Origin: Paraburkholderia sp. BCC1886 | GTDB taxonomy: Bacteria; Pseudomonadota; Gammaproteobacteria; Burkholderiales; Burkholderiaceae | Direction: 5' to 3' | Assembly: GCF_900996245.1 (NCBI RefSeq) | Contig: NZ_CAAJGK010000057.1 | Span: 1 to 36,911 of the forward strand | Length of the DNA stretch: 36,911 nucleotides | Shown here: positions 15,585 to 23,918 of the stretch, in pieces | How the letters are laid out: each line of letters begins with the position of its first letter | How positions within the stretch are numbered: position 1 is the first letter of the stretch | Position numbers and translations under genes: made by a program | The notes under the pieces: model-generated | Told to the model about the DNA's origin: nothing | Seen by the model: the letters and a program-made list of their open reading frames with translations, nothing else | Databases searched by the model: none

Positions 15585-17858
15585 CTAATGCAGCACTTGC
15601 CACCGCAGAACAGGATACGTGGCACCCGTCGGCATGACCCACGTGCCTTCAGGCCCAAAATCCCAACCGGTAAAGCTGGACGGGTCGCTCATCTGCGCCG
15701 TGGTCAATCCGTGGGACGCTGGAATGTTGGGGCCACCAAACGCTTGCCCGGTCGCTTCGATGTTCCAGTAATTGCCGTTGCTGGCGGTGGAACAACTGTT
15801 TGCGCAAAAGCCTGCTACGGATAGCGACGCATTGCCTGTCTGCACACGGCCTGTTGCAAACGACTGGTTGATGGTGCCGTAATTATTGACGACCAGTCCC
15901 CCGGCGGCCAGACCGCCCGTGACGGAACCCGTTGCATACGACTGGTCGATGGTGCCGCCGAATTCGTTGGTGAAAACAAGTCCAGCAGCATAGCCGGGAG
16001 ACCCCACAGACGCACTGCTTCCCGAGCGCTCGATCAACCCCTCATTCGAGCCTACCAGCCCGGCAAGAGCGTTATTACAGGACGGACAAATGTTCTCGCC
16101 CGAAGTAAATACGTTGACGACCTTGCCGGCGTTATTTATCGCGAGGATGCCAGTGCCTCCGAAGAACGGTGTCTGCATGGCGCCTGTATGTGCGTTGACA
16201 ATCAAATTGCGCACGACTCCGAACCCGGAGATATCTCCGAACACGGCATTAAGGCTCGGCGAGATATTGGAGATCGTATGCCCCATGCCATCGAATTGGC
16301 CGGAGAACGAGGCGGTTACCTGAAATCCCTGGGATCCAATGGTGGAAAACGAAAGATTGCTTGCATCGATATCTCTACCGAGCGCATAGTTGCCGCCCAT
16401 GTCTCCCGAGACAAGTTCTTCAAGATCTGCCGCCGTATTCACGAGCGTGTAGAGGGTTATCTGCGTCGAAAGCCCGCTGTCGGCCGGCGGCTTCCAATTC
16501 GGATTATCGAGCAGAAGCCAATGGTAAGACTGGCGTCCCGAGTCGGAGAGGATGGAGATGATGCCCGTGCTATTGATCCAGTCGACGGTCCCCCCGTTGC
16601 CGTTCACGTTGCCGCCGTTGTTCATGCCCGTTGCGTCGCCGCGCAAGGTCAGATTACCTGTACCGTCATTAGCGATGGTCGTGGTCGGCGCCAGGGAGAG
16701 ATTGCGATACGCGGCAAGCGTGAGCGAAGCCGGACCTGACCAGCGTAGGCTCGACGCGAAGCTCAGGTCGCCCGTTGCGCCGTTTGCCCCCGTCGTGGTG
16801 AGATCGACCGAGGTGCCGGCATTCAGGCTGCGCTGCAACGTCTGTGCAGAAACATCGTCGATGGTGAAAGCGGGCGTCGAGAGATTCCATTGGCCTGCAT
16901 CGACCAACGCGTTGCCGAACGACAGTCGTGCGGCCTGCGTATCGACCGTTCCGCCGCTGCCGTCCGCGTTTCTTGCAGCGATCTTGCCTAGCTGCTCCAC
17001 ACTGCCACTCTCGGCGACGAGCCAGACGTGCCCGTCGCGATTGGCCGTACCGGTCGCGCGGATGCGCGAGCCGCGGCCTGCTAGTGCATACACGTTGCCG
17101 TCGGCGGCCTGCAGGCTGACCTGCGCAGCCATTATCTTCCCCTTGTTGACGATCGTGCCCTGACTGCCGGTCTGCACGAACATCTGTCTGCTGCTCGCAG
17201 AGTCTTGCAGCAATACGACTTCGCCCGCGGCCAATTCCACCGTGCCGTTGGGCGCCGCTAAAGTTCCGGCATTGCTGACCAGATTTCGCGCAATCAGAAA
17301 TATATCGCCGCCGATCGAACTGATCTTGCCAAGATTGATGACGAATGCGTCAGAGTCGCCCGACGGCGTGAGTAAGCCGCTGCCCTGCATGAAAACTTCT
17401 TTGCAGATGTCCAGCGTCGACGCGACGAAACGACCACCCGTGGCCACAACGCCCGACGACCCTACGACAATTCCCTGCGGATTGATCAAATAGAGGCTGC
17501 CCGTGGCACTAAGCCTGCCAAGAATGTCCGATGGCGATCCGCCCGTCACGCGATTCAGCGTCGCGCCGGAACCGTTGTCGAACGTCACGCTATTGCGCTT
17601 GCCGATCGAAAAACTGTTCCAGTCGATCACGCCGCGCGTTGAACCAGGTTGCGTGATGAGGAGATTATTGCCCTGGCCTGCTATAGTGCCCGCGCCGGCG
17701 ACGTAGTTGCCGCCTTGCGGAAGCACACCCGCCGCGAACGCGAAAGGTGTCATGGAAAGCCCGGTCAGCGAAAAGCCGATCGAAAGCCAGATGCGTCCGC
17801 GCAATCGCGCTCGACGCAGTGCGCGCCGCACGGGCCAAAGCAGTCCGGAAAATGACAT
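15585..17858 (-). CDS. Two-partner secretion exoprotein (TpsA) with GLUG repeats
   Basis: The 757-residue secreted protein has a long basic signal region (MSFSGLLWPVRRALRR, then a hydrophobic helix ending P-F-A-F-A-A). The filamentous-haemagglutinin TPS domain follows: V-I-D-W-N-S-F-S-I-G, N-R-V-T-G-G-S-P-S-D-I-L-G-R-L and L-I-N-P-Q-G-I-V-V-G-S-S-G-V. The middle is beta-helix-like. The end carries GLUG-type repeats (AGLVGSNEGLI, A-A-G-L-V-F-T-N-E-F-G-G-T-I, A-G-G-L-V-V-N-N-Y-G-T-I). GGGGGCG precedes the ATG at 17858; an upstream ATG at 18008 would add a non-signal extension. Cysteine pairs C-P-S-C and C-A-N-S-C (Cys685, Cys689) lie near the end. No TpsB transporter is in the window, so export depends on a distant partner or is lost. 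IS6 copy B lies 162 bp upstream of the start. Confidence 0.85.
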   Translation of the reverse strand: MSFSGLLWPVRRALRRARLRGRIWLSIGFSLTGLSMTPFAFAAGVLPQGGNYVAGAGTIAGQGNNLLITQPGSTRGVIDWNSFSIGKRNSVTFDNGSGATLNRVTGGSPSDILGRLSATGSLYLINPQGIVVGSSGVVATGGRFVASTLDICKEVFMQGSGLLTPSGDSDAFVINLGKISSIGGDIFLIARNLVSNAGTLAAPNGTVELAAGEVVLLQDSASSRQMFVQTGSQGTIVNKGKIMAAQVSLQAADGNVYALAGRGSRIRATGTANRDGHVWLVAESGSVEQLGKIAARNADGSGGTVDTQAARLSFGNALVDAGQWNLSTPAFTIDDVSAQTLQRSLNAGTSVDLTTTGANGATGDLSFASSLRWSGPASLTLAAYRNLSLAPTTTIANDGTGNLTLRGDATGMNNGGNVNGNGGTVDWINSTGIISILSDSGRQSYHWLLLDNPNWKPPADSGLSTQITLYTLVNTAADLEELVSGDMGGNYALGRDIDASNLSFSTIGSQGFQVTASFSGQFDGMGHTISNISPSLNAVFGDISGFGVVRNLIVNAHTGAMQTPFFGGTGILAINNAGKVVNVFTSGENICPSCNNALAGLVGSNEGLIERSGSSASVGSPGYAAGLVFTNEFGGTIDQSYATGSVTGGLAAGGLVVNNYGTINQSFATGRVQTGNASLSVAGFCANSCSTASNGNYWNIEATGQAFGGPNIPASHGLTTAQMSDPSSFTGWDFGPEGTWVMPTGATYPVLRWQVLH

Positions 17859-18020
17859 ACCGCCCCCTTCCGCGTGCGTGCGCAATGACTGCCCACGACC
17901 CGTCGTCGCCTGACCGGCCGGAAAGGAACGGTCGCAGCGTCTGAAGCTTAGCCAGTCGGCCTCGCGCCTGTATGCCGATGTCTCTGCGTTTTGCGACTTT
18001 CCCGTCATTGCTTTCGCGTA

Positions 18021-18715
18021 GGCGCTGTCACGTTAAATTGTTCGCGGCGCAATAGCGGAAAGGACAAACGCTTGCTCAGAAGACGGACGGACCTTGGGTG
18101 GCCTCAGTGAAACGATGCCAGGCGGCAAAGCGTGTGGCGAGCTGTTTGCGATAGAGTGAGGCGCTTATCAAGTGTCGCTTGAGCGCGAAGTGCTGCCGGA
18201 TCGGACCGAATCTCGATAGGAAAGCCTGTGTGCGTTGAGGATCGCGGAAGCCGCGTATGCGTCGCTCGCGTTCGCGTGTCGGCTGATGACTGTTTTCCGC
18301 CCGGTTGTTGACCCGCGCGCTGGCTTTGACGAAGACATGCTTGAGGTGGGCAAGTTCGGGAATCTCGGCTTTCGCCGCGGGGTAGCCGCGCAGCTGGTCG
18401 GTCGCGATCTTGCGCGGTGCCTCAGCACACGAGGCAAGAACGCGCTTGAAAAACCGTTTCGCTGCAGCCTTGTCACGGCGCTTCTGCAGCAGGATATCGA
18501 GTTCGGCACCATGTCGATCGACGGCGCGCCACAATAGGTAAGGCTCGCCGCGCTCGAACAGCAACTCTTCAATGTCCGTAGGCTGAGCTGGAACCGAAAA
18601 TACCACCGCACCGCATGGCTGATGATCGACGCCGGGAACCGGTAGCCGTGATAAAGCGGTTTCGTTTTCGTCATCGCATCATGTTACGTGAATGCCCCGC
18701 CAACGTGACAGTGCC
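18021..18715 (-). mobile_element. IS6-family element, copy B, internally deleted (695 bp)
   Basis: Both ends are present: GGCGCTGTCACGTTA at 18021 and CAACGTGACAGTGCC ending at 18715. The element is 136 bp shorter than copy A: 135 bp were lost between two copies of CGCCGCGCT, plus one base near 18576. Flanking octamers differ. The right end replaces the 3' end of the amidohydrolase gene. Confidence 0.88.
18076..18674 (-). pseudogene. IS6-family transposase, deleted and frameshifted
   Basis: Starting at ATG 18674 the protein reads M-T-K-T-K-P-L-Y-H-G-Y-R-F, matching copy C, as far as Q-L-S-L-R. One missing base near 18576 then shifts the frame. Downstream the frame is E-E-L-L-F-E-R-G joined directly to E-P-Y-L-L-W-R-A-V. 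The junction lacks 45 codons, including the W-H-L-D-E segment with the first catalytic Asp. The later D-Q-L-R and A-E-N-S-H-Q-P motifs remain. It is inactive. Confidence 0.85.
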
Positions 18716-20227
18716 GCCTGGACGATTTAGATAACCATCGTAGAAACGTTTGACGAACGGCGATACGTCTTTCGAAAGACGCAGCCGGGCTATTTCCGCT
18801 GCCGAGCGCGGTTTGGACAGTTGCGCTGCAATTTCGGCCAGCACCTGGTCCCGATCGACGTATTTGAAGCGTCCGTGGCTATAAATAGCATCGCCGCCAA
18901 CGTAGACCGTGTCGACATCACGCGTGCGGGCACGATGCATGACGGCGTCGAGAACTGGCGCTGCCGCATCCTGATAGGGATACGTGGCGCTATCGTAATT
19001 AATCGCCACGGCATCGAACTGGCGTCCAACTTCCAGTCTGCCGATAGTCGAACCAAACGCTGTGGTCCTCGCGCCATCCTCAGTCGCCATTTTCAGCACT
19101 TCCGCGCAATTGGGAACGTCTTCATCGTCCATGCCGGGACCTCGATGAACGCGCAGCACGAGCCTCATTTCCTGCAGCATGTCGCGATCGTCGTTGATTC
19201 CGGCTTCATCCAGTCCCAGTCCAACCGTCACCCCTCTTTTCAAATAGCCCTTTAATGGCGCTACGCCGCTGCGAAGACGAAAATTGGAACTACAGTTATG
19301 ACAGACACAGGTTCCCGTATGCGCGACCCGATCCATATCGCTGTCGCTCATCCATACTCCGTGGCCCAGCGTCATCCACGGCCCCAGCGCACCCAGCGAT
19401 TCGAGATGCGCGACCGCGGTGGTGCCCGTACGGCGTCGCGCATACTCGCGCTGGTAAGCCGTCTCGAGCAGATGCATGTGCAACGGCACACCGTCCCGTT
19501 TTGCGGAGTCCACCATCGCCATCAAGCCCTTGTCGCTCATCCAGTGAAGATTGGCCGGAGCAAGCTGGATGCGGGTCAACTGCTGCTTCTGGTGGTCCTC
19601 CCGCAGTTGCCCGTATAACGACATATGCTCGTCGAAACTCATCGTTTGTGCCCGCAGATGGTCGGCCAGCCGTTCGCCTAATGGCGCCGGCAGGCTTCGG
19701 CAGAACGAACTGTCGTCCTCGTAGACCAGACGGTTCTGTTCGCGAACCGCATAACAGTACGAGGCCCGCATTCCGATGGTCTGGTAGGCCGTGAGGATTG
19801 CGCTCGATGCGGCATAAACGGTTTCAGGCGACCCCGTCATCCAGCCATGGATGTGTTGAACGGTCGTGATCCCCGACGCAACCATTTCGAACGCGGAATA
19901 GAGCGTATCAAGATAAGCATCGATGTCCCGCTCTGCGATACGGGCCGCCCACCATAGCTCGAGGGCATTGTCCCGAACCCCCAACTGAAATGGCGTCACG
20001 CCGACGTGATGGTGACCGTTGACAAAACCCGGCATCAGCACATGATTCTGATAATGGACGACTGAAGCGCCCGGATGATGCGGAAGGAGTTCGCCGAACT
20101 TCGCAACCGCAAGAATGCCGGTGTCGTTATAGGCAATGCAGCCGTCTTCTATTATTTCGGCAACGTTCTCCTGGCTCACGCCTTTGACAATCCATTTCGC
20201 CCTGACGATCGTGGTATTCGACACCAT
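18671..20227 (-). CDS. Metal-dependent amidohydrolase/deaminase, C-terminus replaced by IS sequence
   Basis: The protein is about 518 residues and belongs to the amidohydrolase superfamily, close to the MTA/SAH-deaminase, guanine-deaminase and TrzA/AtzB group. Visible motifs are M-P-G-F-V-N-G-H-H-H-V-G (metal His72 and His74), H-M-H-L-L-E-T (His252, Glu255), L-G-H-G-V-W-M-S (His289) and G-L-G-L-D-E-A-G-I-N-D-D (Asp340), a full metal and acid set. CGGAG precedes the ATG at 20227. The native frame reaches G-Y-L-N-R-P-G, then enters IS6 copy B, adding 14 IS-encoded residues before the stop. A short C-terminal helix may be lost. It is the last gene of the oxygenase operon, 63 bp after the reductase. 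The likely role is deamination or hydrolysis of an N-heterocycle. Confidence 0.82.
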   Translation of the reverse strand: MVSNTTIVRAKWIVKGVSQENVAEIIEDGCIAYNDTGILAVAKFGELLPHHPGASVVHYQNHVLMPGFVNGHHHVGVTPFQLGVRDNALELWWAARIAERDIDAYLDTLYSAFEMVASGITTVQHIHGWMTGSPETVYAASSAILTAYQTIGMRASYCYAVREQNRLVYEDDSSFCRSLPAPLGERLADHLRAQTMSFDEHMSLYGQLREDHQKQQLTRIQLAPANLHWMSDKGLMAMVDSAKRDGVPLHMHLLETAYQREYARRRTGTTAVAHLESLGALGPWMTLGHGVWMSDSDMDRVAHTGTCVCHNCSSNFRLRSGVAPLKGYLKRGVTVGLGLDEAGINDDRDMLQEMRLVLRVHRGPGMDDEDVPNCAEVLKMATEDGARTTAFGSTIGRLEVGRQFDAVAINYDSATYPYQDAAAPVLDAVMHRARTRDVDTVYVGGDAIYSHGRFKYVDRDQVLAEIAAQLSKPRSAAEIARLRLSKDVSPFVKRFYDGYLNRPGGTVTLAGHSRNMMR

Positions 20228-20290
20228 GTTTTCTCCGGAACTTATCGTAGCGACGGCAAAGGCCGACATGCCTCGGTTGGAAACGGCCAG

Positions 20291-21247
20291 TTAGAGGTCG
20301 AGAACCAGTTCATCCGTTTGCGCCCGTGAGCAACATGGAATGAATGCTTCGCCGTCGTTACGCTCCGCCTGACTCAGATAATCATCCCGATGCTCGGCGA
20401 CTCCGCCAAGCAGCGTGGTTCGGCAAGCACCGCATACGCCACGCTCGCACGAGGATGGGACGTCGATTCCGGCTTCGGTCAATACTTCGAGTGCGGACTG
20501 ATTCTCGCCCACAAAAAGGCGTTGGCCGGACGACGCCAGCCGCAGATAGAAAGGCCTGTTTTCCCTGATGGGCGCCGACGATGGCGCGAAACGCTCGATA
20601 TGAATACGGTCCGAGGACCATCCTGCATCCGCCGCAGAGCCACAAAACACGTTGAGGAAACCCGGCGGCCCGCATACAAAGAGATGCGTTTGAGGCTCTG
20701 GATCGGACAATATCGAGAGCAGCGTCCCGCTGTCGATCCCACCCATGCCATCCTTATGGATGGAAAAACGAGAAGCCAGGCACGGAGCTTCAAACCGCGC
20801 CCGGAAAGCGACGTGTTCAGACGATCGAACGAAGTAGTGTCCCTCGAACGAATCATTGCTGTGGGACAGCGCTTCCGCCATCGACAATATGGGCGTAATA
20901 CCAATGCCAGCGCCCACCAGAATGCTATGTCGCGCAGGAACGAGGGGGAACAGATTCCGCGGAGTGCTCCCCGCAATCAATGCGTCCTCCTTCAGCGTCT
21001 GATGCAGAATCTTCGAGCCGCCTTCTTTCGACTGCGTGTCGAGCACTCCGATTACATAACGGTGACGCTCATGAGGCGCATTACAGAGTGAATACTGGCG
21101 GACGATGGTCGGCGTGATGTGCAGATCGATGTGCGCGCCAGCCTCGAACGCCGGAAGCGGCTGGCCTTCGGGATGCACGAGTTCAAGAGCGACGACGCCC
21201 TCGGCTTCTTCCCGACGACTCGATACTTTCAAGGTCATTAGAGTCAT
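20291..21247 (-). CDS. Phthalate-dioxygenase-reductase-type (VanB-like) reductase
   Basis: The 318-residue electron-transfer protein has the PDR order. An FMN-binding barrel comes first (A-G-A-H-I-D-L-H-I then R-Q-Y-S-L-C-N-A). The NAD domain follows (I-L-V-G-A-G-I-G-I-T-P-I-L-S-M and F-V-C-G-P-P-G-F). A C-terminal plant-type [2Fe-2S] domain has C-E-R-G-V-C-G-A-C and a final Cys in I-P-C-C-S-R. It transfers electrons from NADH to a Rieske oxygenase. The ATG at 21247 has GAGG 8 bp before it and starts 9 bp after the SDR stop, so it belongs to the oxygenase operon. Its natural partner is the flavodoxin-Rieske fusion encoded upstream. Confidence 0.92.
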   Translation of the reverse strand: MTLMTLKVSSRREEAEGVVALELVHPEGQPLPAFEAGAHIDLHITPTIVRQYSLCNAPHERHRYVIGVLDTQSKEGGSKILHQTLKEDALIAGSTPRNLFPLVPARHSILVGAGIGITPILSMAEALSHSNDSFEGHYFVRSSEHVAFRARFEAPCLASRFSIHKDGMGGIDSGTLLSILSDPEPQTHLFVCGPPGFLNVFCGSAADAGWSSDRIHIERFAPSSAPIRENRPFYLRLASSGQRLFVGENQSALEVLTEAGIDVPSSCERGVCGACRTTLLGGVAEHRDDYLSQAERNDGEAFIPCCSRAQTDELVLDL

Positions 21248-21256
21248 CCGGATACC

Positions 21257-22015
21257 TCAGCGCATAGCCGCGCCGCCATCGACGCCATAGCATTGACCTG
21301 TAATGAAACTCGCGCCCCGACTCGCGAGAAACACGACCACGGCAGCAACTTCGGAAGGCTGACCAATCCGGCGTAGCGGGTTATCCTGTTCCTGAGCCTG
21401 TTGCTCGGCGCTCATTTGAGCAAATCTGATCAAGGGTGTATCGATCGGGCCAGGCGCCACCGCATTCACGAGTATTTTCGGCGCAAGTTCACGCGCGCAG
21501 GAGCGTGTGAAAGAAAGGATCGCGCCTTTCGTTGCGCAATAAGCGGACGCACCGGCACGCCCCAGATAGGCCAACTCAGAGGACACGTTGATAATGCGGC
21601 CCGAATCGGGCCCACTATCCCGTATATGACGAAGCGCTGCTCGCGTGACCAGCATGGTGCCTCGCACGTTCACCGCGAACATCCGGTCAATGTCGCGAAC
21701 CTCCATCTCCTCGACCGACGCGTCGATTTCAATGCCTGCGCAGTTAACCACGAGGTTTAGCTCGCCAAGCTGTGCCGCGGCTTGCGCGATTACCCGCTCG
21801 ACCTGTGCCTCCTCGCTGATATCGGCGTGCAGCACAGGTACGGCCTGGCTTCCCTCCGACGAGTGAAGATCGATTCCGACGACATTCCAACCCGCCTCGT
21901 GGAGCGCCTGAGCCACAGCGCGGCCGATGCCGCTCGCCGCTCCTGTTACGATTGCGCCGGCACGAACCGCCGTGCGGTTAGCGCCATCCCTCGTTACCTC
22001 GAAATGTTCAGACAT
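21257..22015 (-). CDS. Short-chain dehydrogenase/reductase
   Basis: The 252-residue classical SDR has the dinucleotide motif T-G-A-A-S-G-I-G near residue 25, N-C-A-G (N-N-A-G equivalent), the catalytic Ser in I-N-V-S-S-E-L-A-Y, and Y-C-A-T-K as the Tyr-Lys pair. P-G-P-I-D-T-P marks the cofactor loop, and the end V-D-G-G-A-A-M-R is typical. The acidic residue after beta-2 (G-I-D-L-H) favours NAD over NADP. Its ATG lies inside the 3' end of the oxygenase gene (8-bp overlap), so translation is coupled. It could oxidise a cis-diol or carbinolamine produced by the oxygenase, but its substrate is not determined by sequence. Confidence 0.9.
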   Translation of the reverse strand: MSEHFEVTRDGANRTAVRAGAIVTGAASGIGRAVAQALHEAGWNVVGIDLHSSEGSQAVPVLHADISEEAQVERVIAQAAAQLGELNLVVNCAGIEIDASVEEMEVRDIDRMFAVNVRGTMLVTRAALRHIRDSGPDSGRIINVSSELAYLGRAGASAYCATKGAILSFTRSCARELAPKILVNAVAPGPIDTPLIRFAQMSAEQQAQEQDNPLRRIGQPSEVAAVVVFLASRGASFITGQCYGVDGGAAMR

Positions 22016-23918
22016 GAGCTGACTCGACGACTTGCTTCACGGGATAACGTCCTTGCAACCGCGCCGCGACATAGCGTTGAATGAGCCATACCGGTTCTTC
22101 GAGATGACTCAGGCGACCGCGCACCGCATTCGTGGACCCGAGTCCGCGCTGCACCGCTGTATTGACCTGCATATCCTGACTGTGGAAGTCGGACAACATT
22201 TTCGTTTCGGCTTCAACGATGTGCGCAAAGTCGGGCCGCTCGAGATTATCTTTCGACACCAGCGTGAAGGTCTTAAGGCGACAACGGTCCGCTGAAACCG
22301 GCTCGAGTTGATACCAGAGAACTCGGTCTCGCATGGTCAGGAACATAAAGCAGGGAAAGCCAAGAAACAGGCCCCATTCCGTCTCCTGCTCCAACGTCAG
22401 CCCCGAAACGGGTGTGAATCCGGGCAGACGCTCGCCGCCACCGCGTTCGACTCGCACCTGCTCGGCCATGTCGGGTTTAAACGGCAGGTGGCAACGAATA
22501 AAGCCGGGATGCTCGGGCTCGGTCCAGGTTGTCCGCGCCGGCATGGTTCGCTGCAAGGTATCGCTATGGATGCCCATGTGATGGTAGGACTCCATCCAGT
22601 TCTCGACCATCACCTTCCAGTTGAAGTCGCATTCCCACTGCAACTCGATCACCACCTGCATATCCGCCGTTTTCCACGGTGCGATGATGTCGCCAAAGTC
22701 CCTGTATTGCTCGGCCAGCGGAGGAGCGGTTCCGTCCAGGTTGACAAACACAAAGCCCTCCCAGATCTCGCACCTGATTTCGGCGAGGCGCCAGTCAGCG
22801 CGGTCGAAACCCTCGGCTTTGTGCATCTCGGGGCTCGCGTTGAGCTTCCCATCGAGTGAGAACGACCAGGCGTGATAAGGACAGGTAAGCCGTTTTGTCA
22901 CGCCCGAACGCGGTGTGCCGAAGCATTCATGCAAGATGTCCGTACCTCGATGAGGACACACGCGGGACAGCACCTTGACCTCATTTCCCTGGTCGCGTAC
23001 GACGACAAGGGGTTCACCCAACAGGTCGACGGCGCGGTAACTGCCCGCAGCCTCCAATTGAGAAGTGTGCGCCACGCACAGCCAACCGGAGGCGAGCACA
23101 GCGCGTGACTCATGCTCGAAGTAAGGCTGGTTGAAGTAGGCCTGTCGCGGCAGGGTGCGCGACTGCGCGAGAGGCAAGGACGCAGTCGCAACGATGTCCT
23201 CGAGAAGCGAATCGAAATTGCCGTTACCTGGAGCTGGCTGCAACGACGCGAAATTGATCGGCTGGATGGTGGCTTCTATTGTCATGATTTGAGGTTCAAT
23301 CGTTTGAACAGGAGAGTCGGTTTCGAGAAGAATGGGGTAATGCATACGATGAACGAGCGCCGCAACTCGCCGGCCGAGGTATTCGCCAGTAAGCAGATCG
23401 GCTCTTGGGGGAACTGTCTGGGCGCATTGATCGCGATTCGACTGCGCCGCGGCGCCGACAAAATAGCTATGCCGGTTCAGCTCCTCTTCAGATCCTTCGG
23501 AGCTGTCGTTCGCCGGCGGCAGGCCGAGACTCACCCAGTTCATACCGAGTTGCGCCGAGAAGATCACGAATTGCAGCAATGTGTTCAGTTTGTCGCCTGA
23601 GCGCGAAGAACCGTTCGTGAATCCGGCTGCGAATTTGTCCGTCCATTTACCCGTGCGAAAAATTCTCGACGAGCACGCATCCATGAAGGTCTTAAATTGA
23701 GCGGAAGCGCTGCCCATATAGGTCGGTGCGCCGAAGATGATTGCATCCGCGCTTTCGAGATCCGGCCAGAATTCGTCGACTTCTTCCACGCTGATCAAGT
23801 GAACCTGGGTCTGATGCACTGAGCGCGCACCCGCCGCGACTGCCGCGGCCATCCGCGCGGTGTGCCCTCTTGCACTGTGGTAGACAATCGCCACGGAAAT
23901 TCCCCTTTCGTCTTTCAT
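22008..23918 (-). CDS. Flavodoxin (WrbA-like)-Rieske oxygenase fusion
   Basis: One open frame of 636 residues joins two normally separate proteins. Residues 1-190 are a WrbA/flavodoxin-type FMN domain: Y-H-S-A-R-G-H-T phosphate loop, F-G-A-P-T-Y-M-G-S flavin loop, T-N-G-S-S-R-S-G-D later. Residues 191-240 are a linker. Residues 255-625 are a Rieske oxygenase alpha subunit of the choline-monooxygenase/GbcA/CntA type. Its Rieske ligands are C321-P-H323 and C346-P-Y-H349, the mononuclear iron ligands are His446 and His451, with Asp582 likely the third, and Glu443 is at the bridging position. No stop or frameshift separates the parts. An internal ATG at 23285 (Met212) has no Shine-Dalgarno sequence, so fusion is favoured. 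It heads the operon with SDR, reductase and amidohydrolase, and probably hydroxylates or N-demethylates an amine-type substrate. Confidence 0.88.
   Translation of the reverse strand: MKDERGISVAIVYHSARGHTARMAAAVAAGARSVHQTQVHLISVEEVDEFWPDLESADAIIFGAPTYMGSASAQFKTFMDACSSRIFRTGKWTDKFAAGFTNGSSRSGDKLNTLLQFVIFSAQLGMNWVSLGLPPANDSSEGSEEELNRHSYFVGAAAQSNRDQCAQTVPPRADLLTGEYLGRRVAALVHRMHYPILLETDSPVQTIEPQIMTIEATIQPINFASLQPAPGNGNFDSLLEDIVATASLPLAQSRTLPRQAYFNQPYFEHESRAVLASGWLCVAHTSQLEAAGSYRAVDLLGEPLVVVRDQGNEVKVLSRVCPHRGTDILHECFGTPRSGVTKRLTCPYHAWSFSLDGKLNASPEMHKAEGFDRADWRLAEIRCEIWEGFVFVNLDGTAPPLAEQYRDFGDIIAPWKTADMQVVIELQWECDFNWKVMVENWMESYHHMGIHSDTLQRTMPARTTWTEPEHPGFIRCHLPFKPDMAEQVRVERGGGERLPGFTPVSGLTLEQETEWGLFLGFPCFMFLTMRDRVLWYQLEPVSADRCRLKTFTLVSKDNLERPDFAHIVEAETKMLSDFHSQDMQVNTAVQRGLGSTNAVRGRLSHLEEPVWLIQRYVAARLQGRYPVKQVVESAHV

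Noticed and set aside
23460..23480. TAGCTATGCCGG inside the oxygenase gene resembling the left arm of the LysR operator
   Set aside because: Only one arm is present and it lies within coding sequence, far from a promoter.
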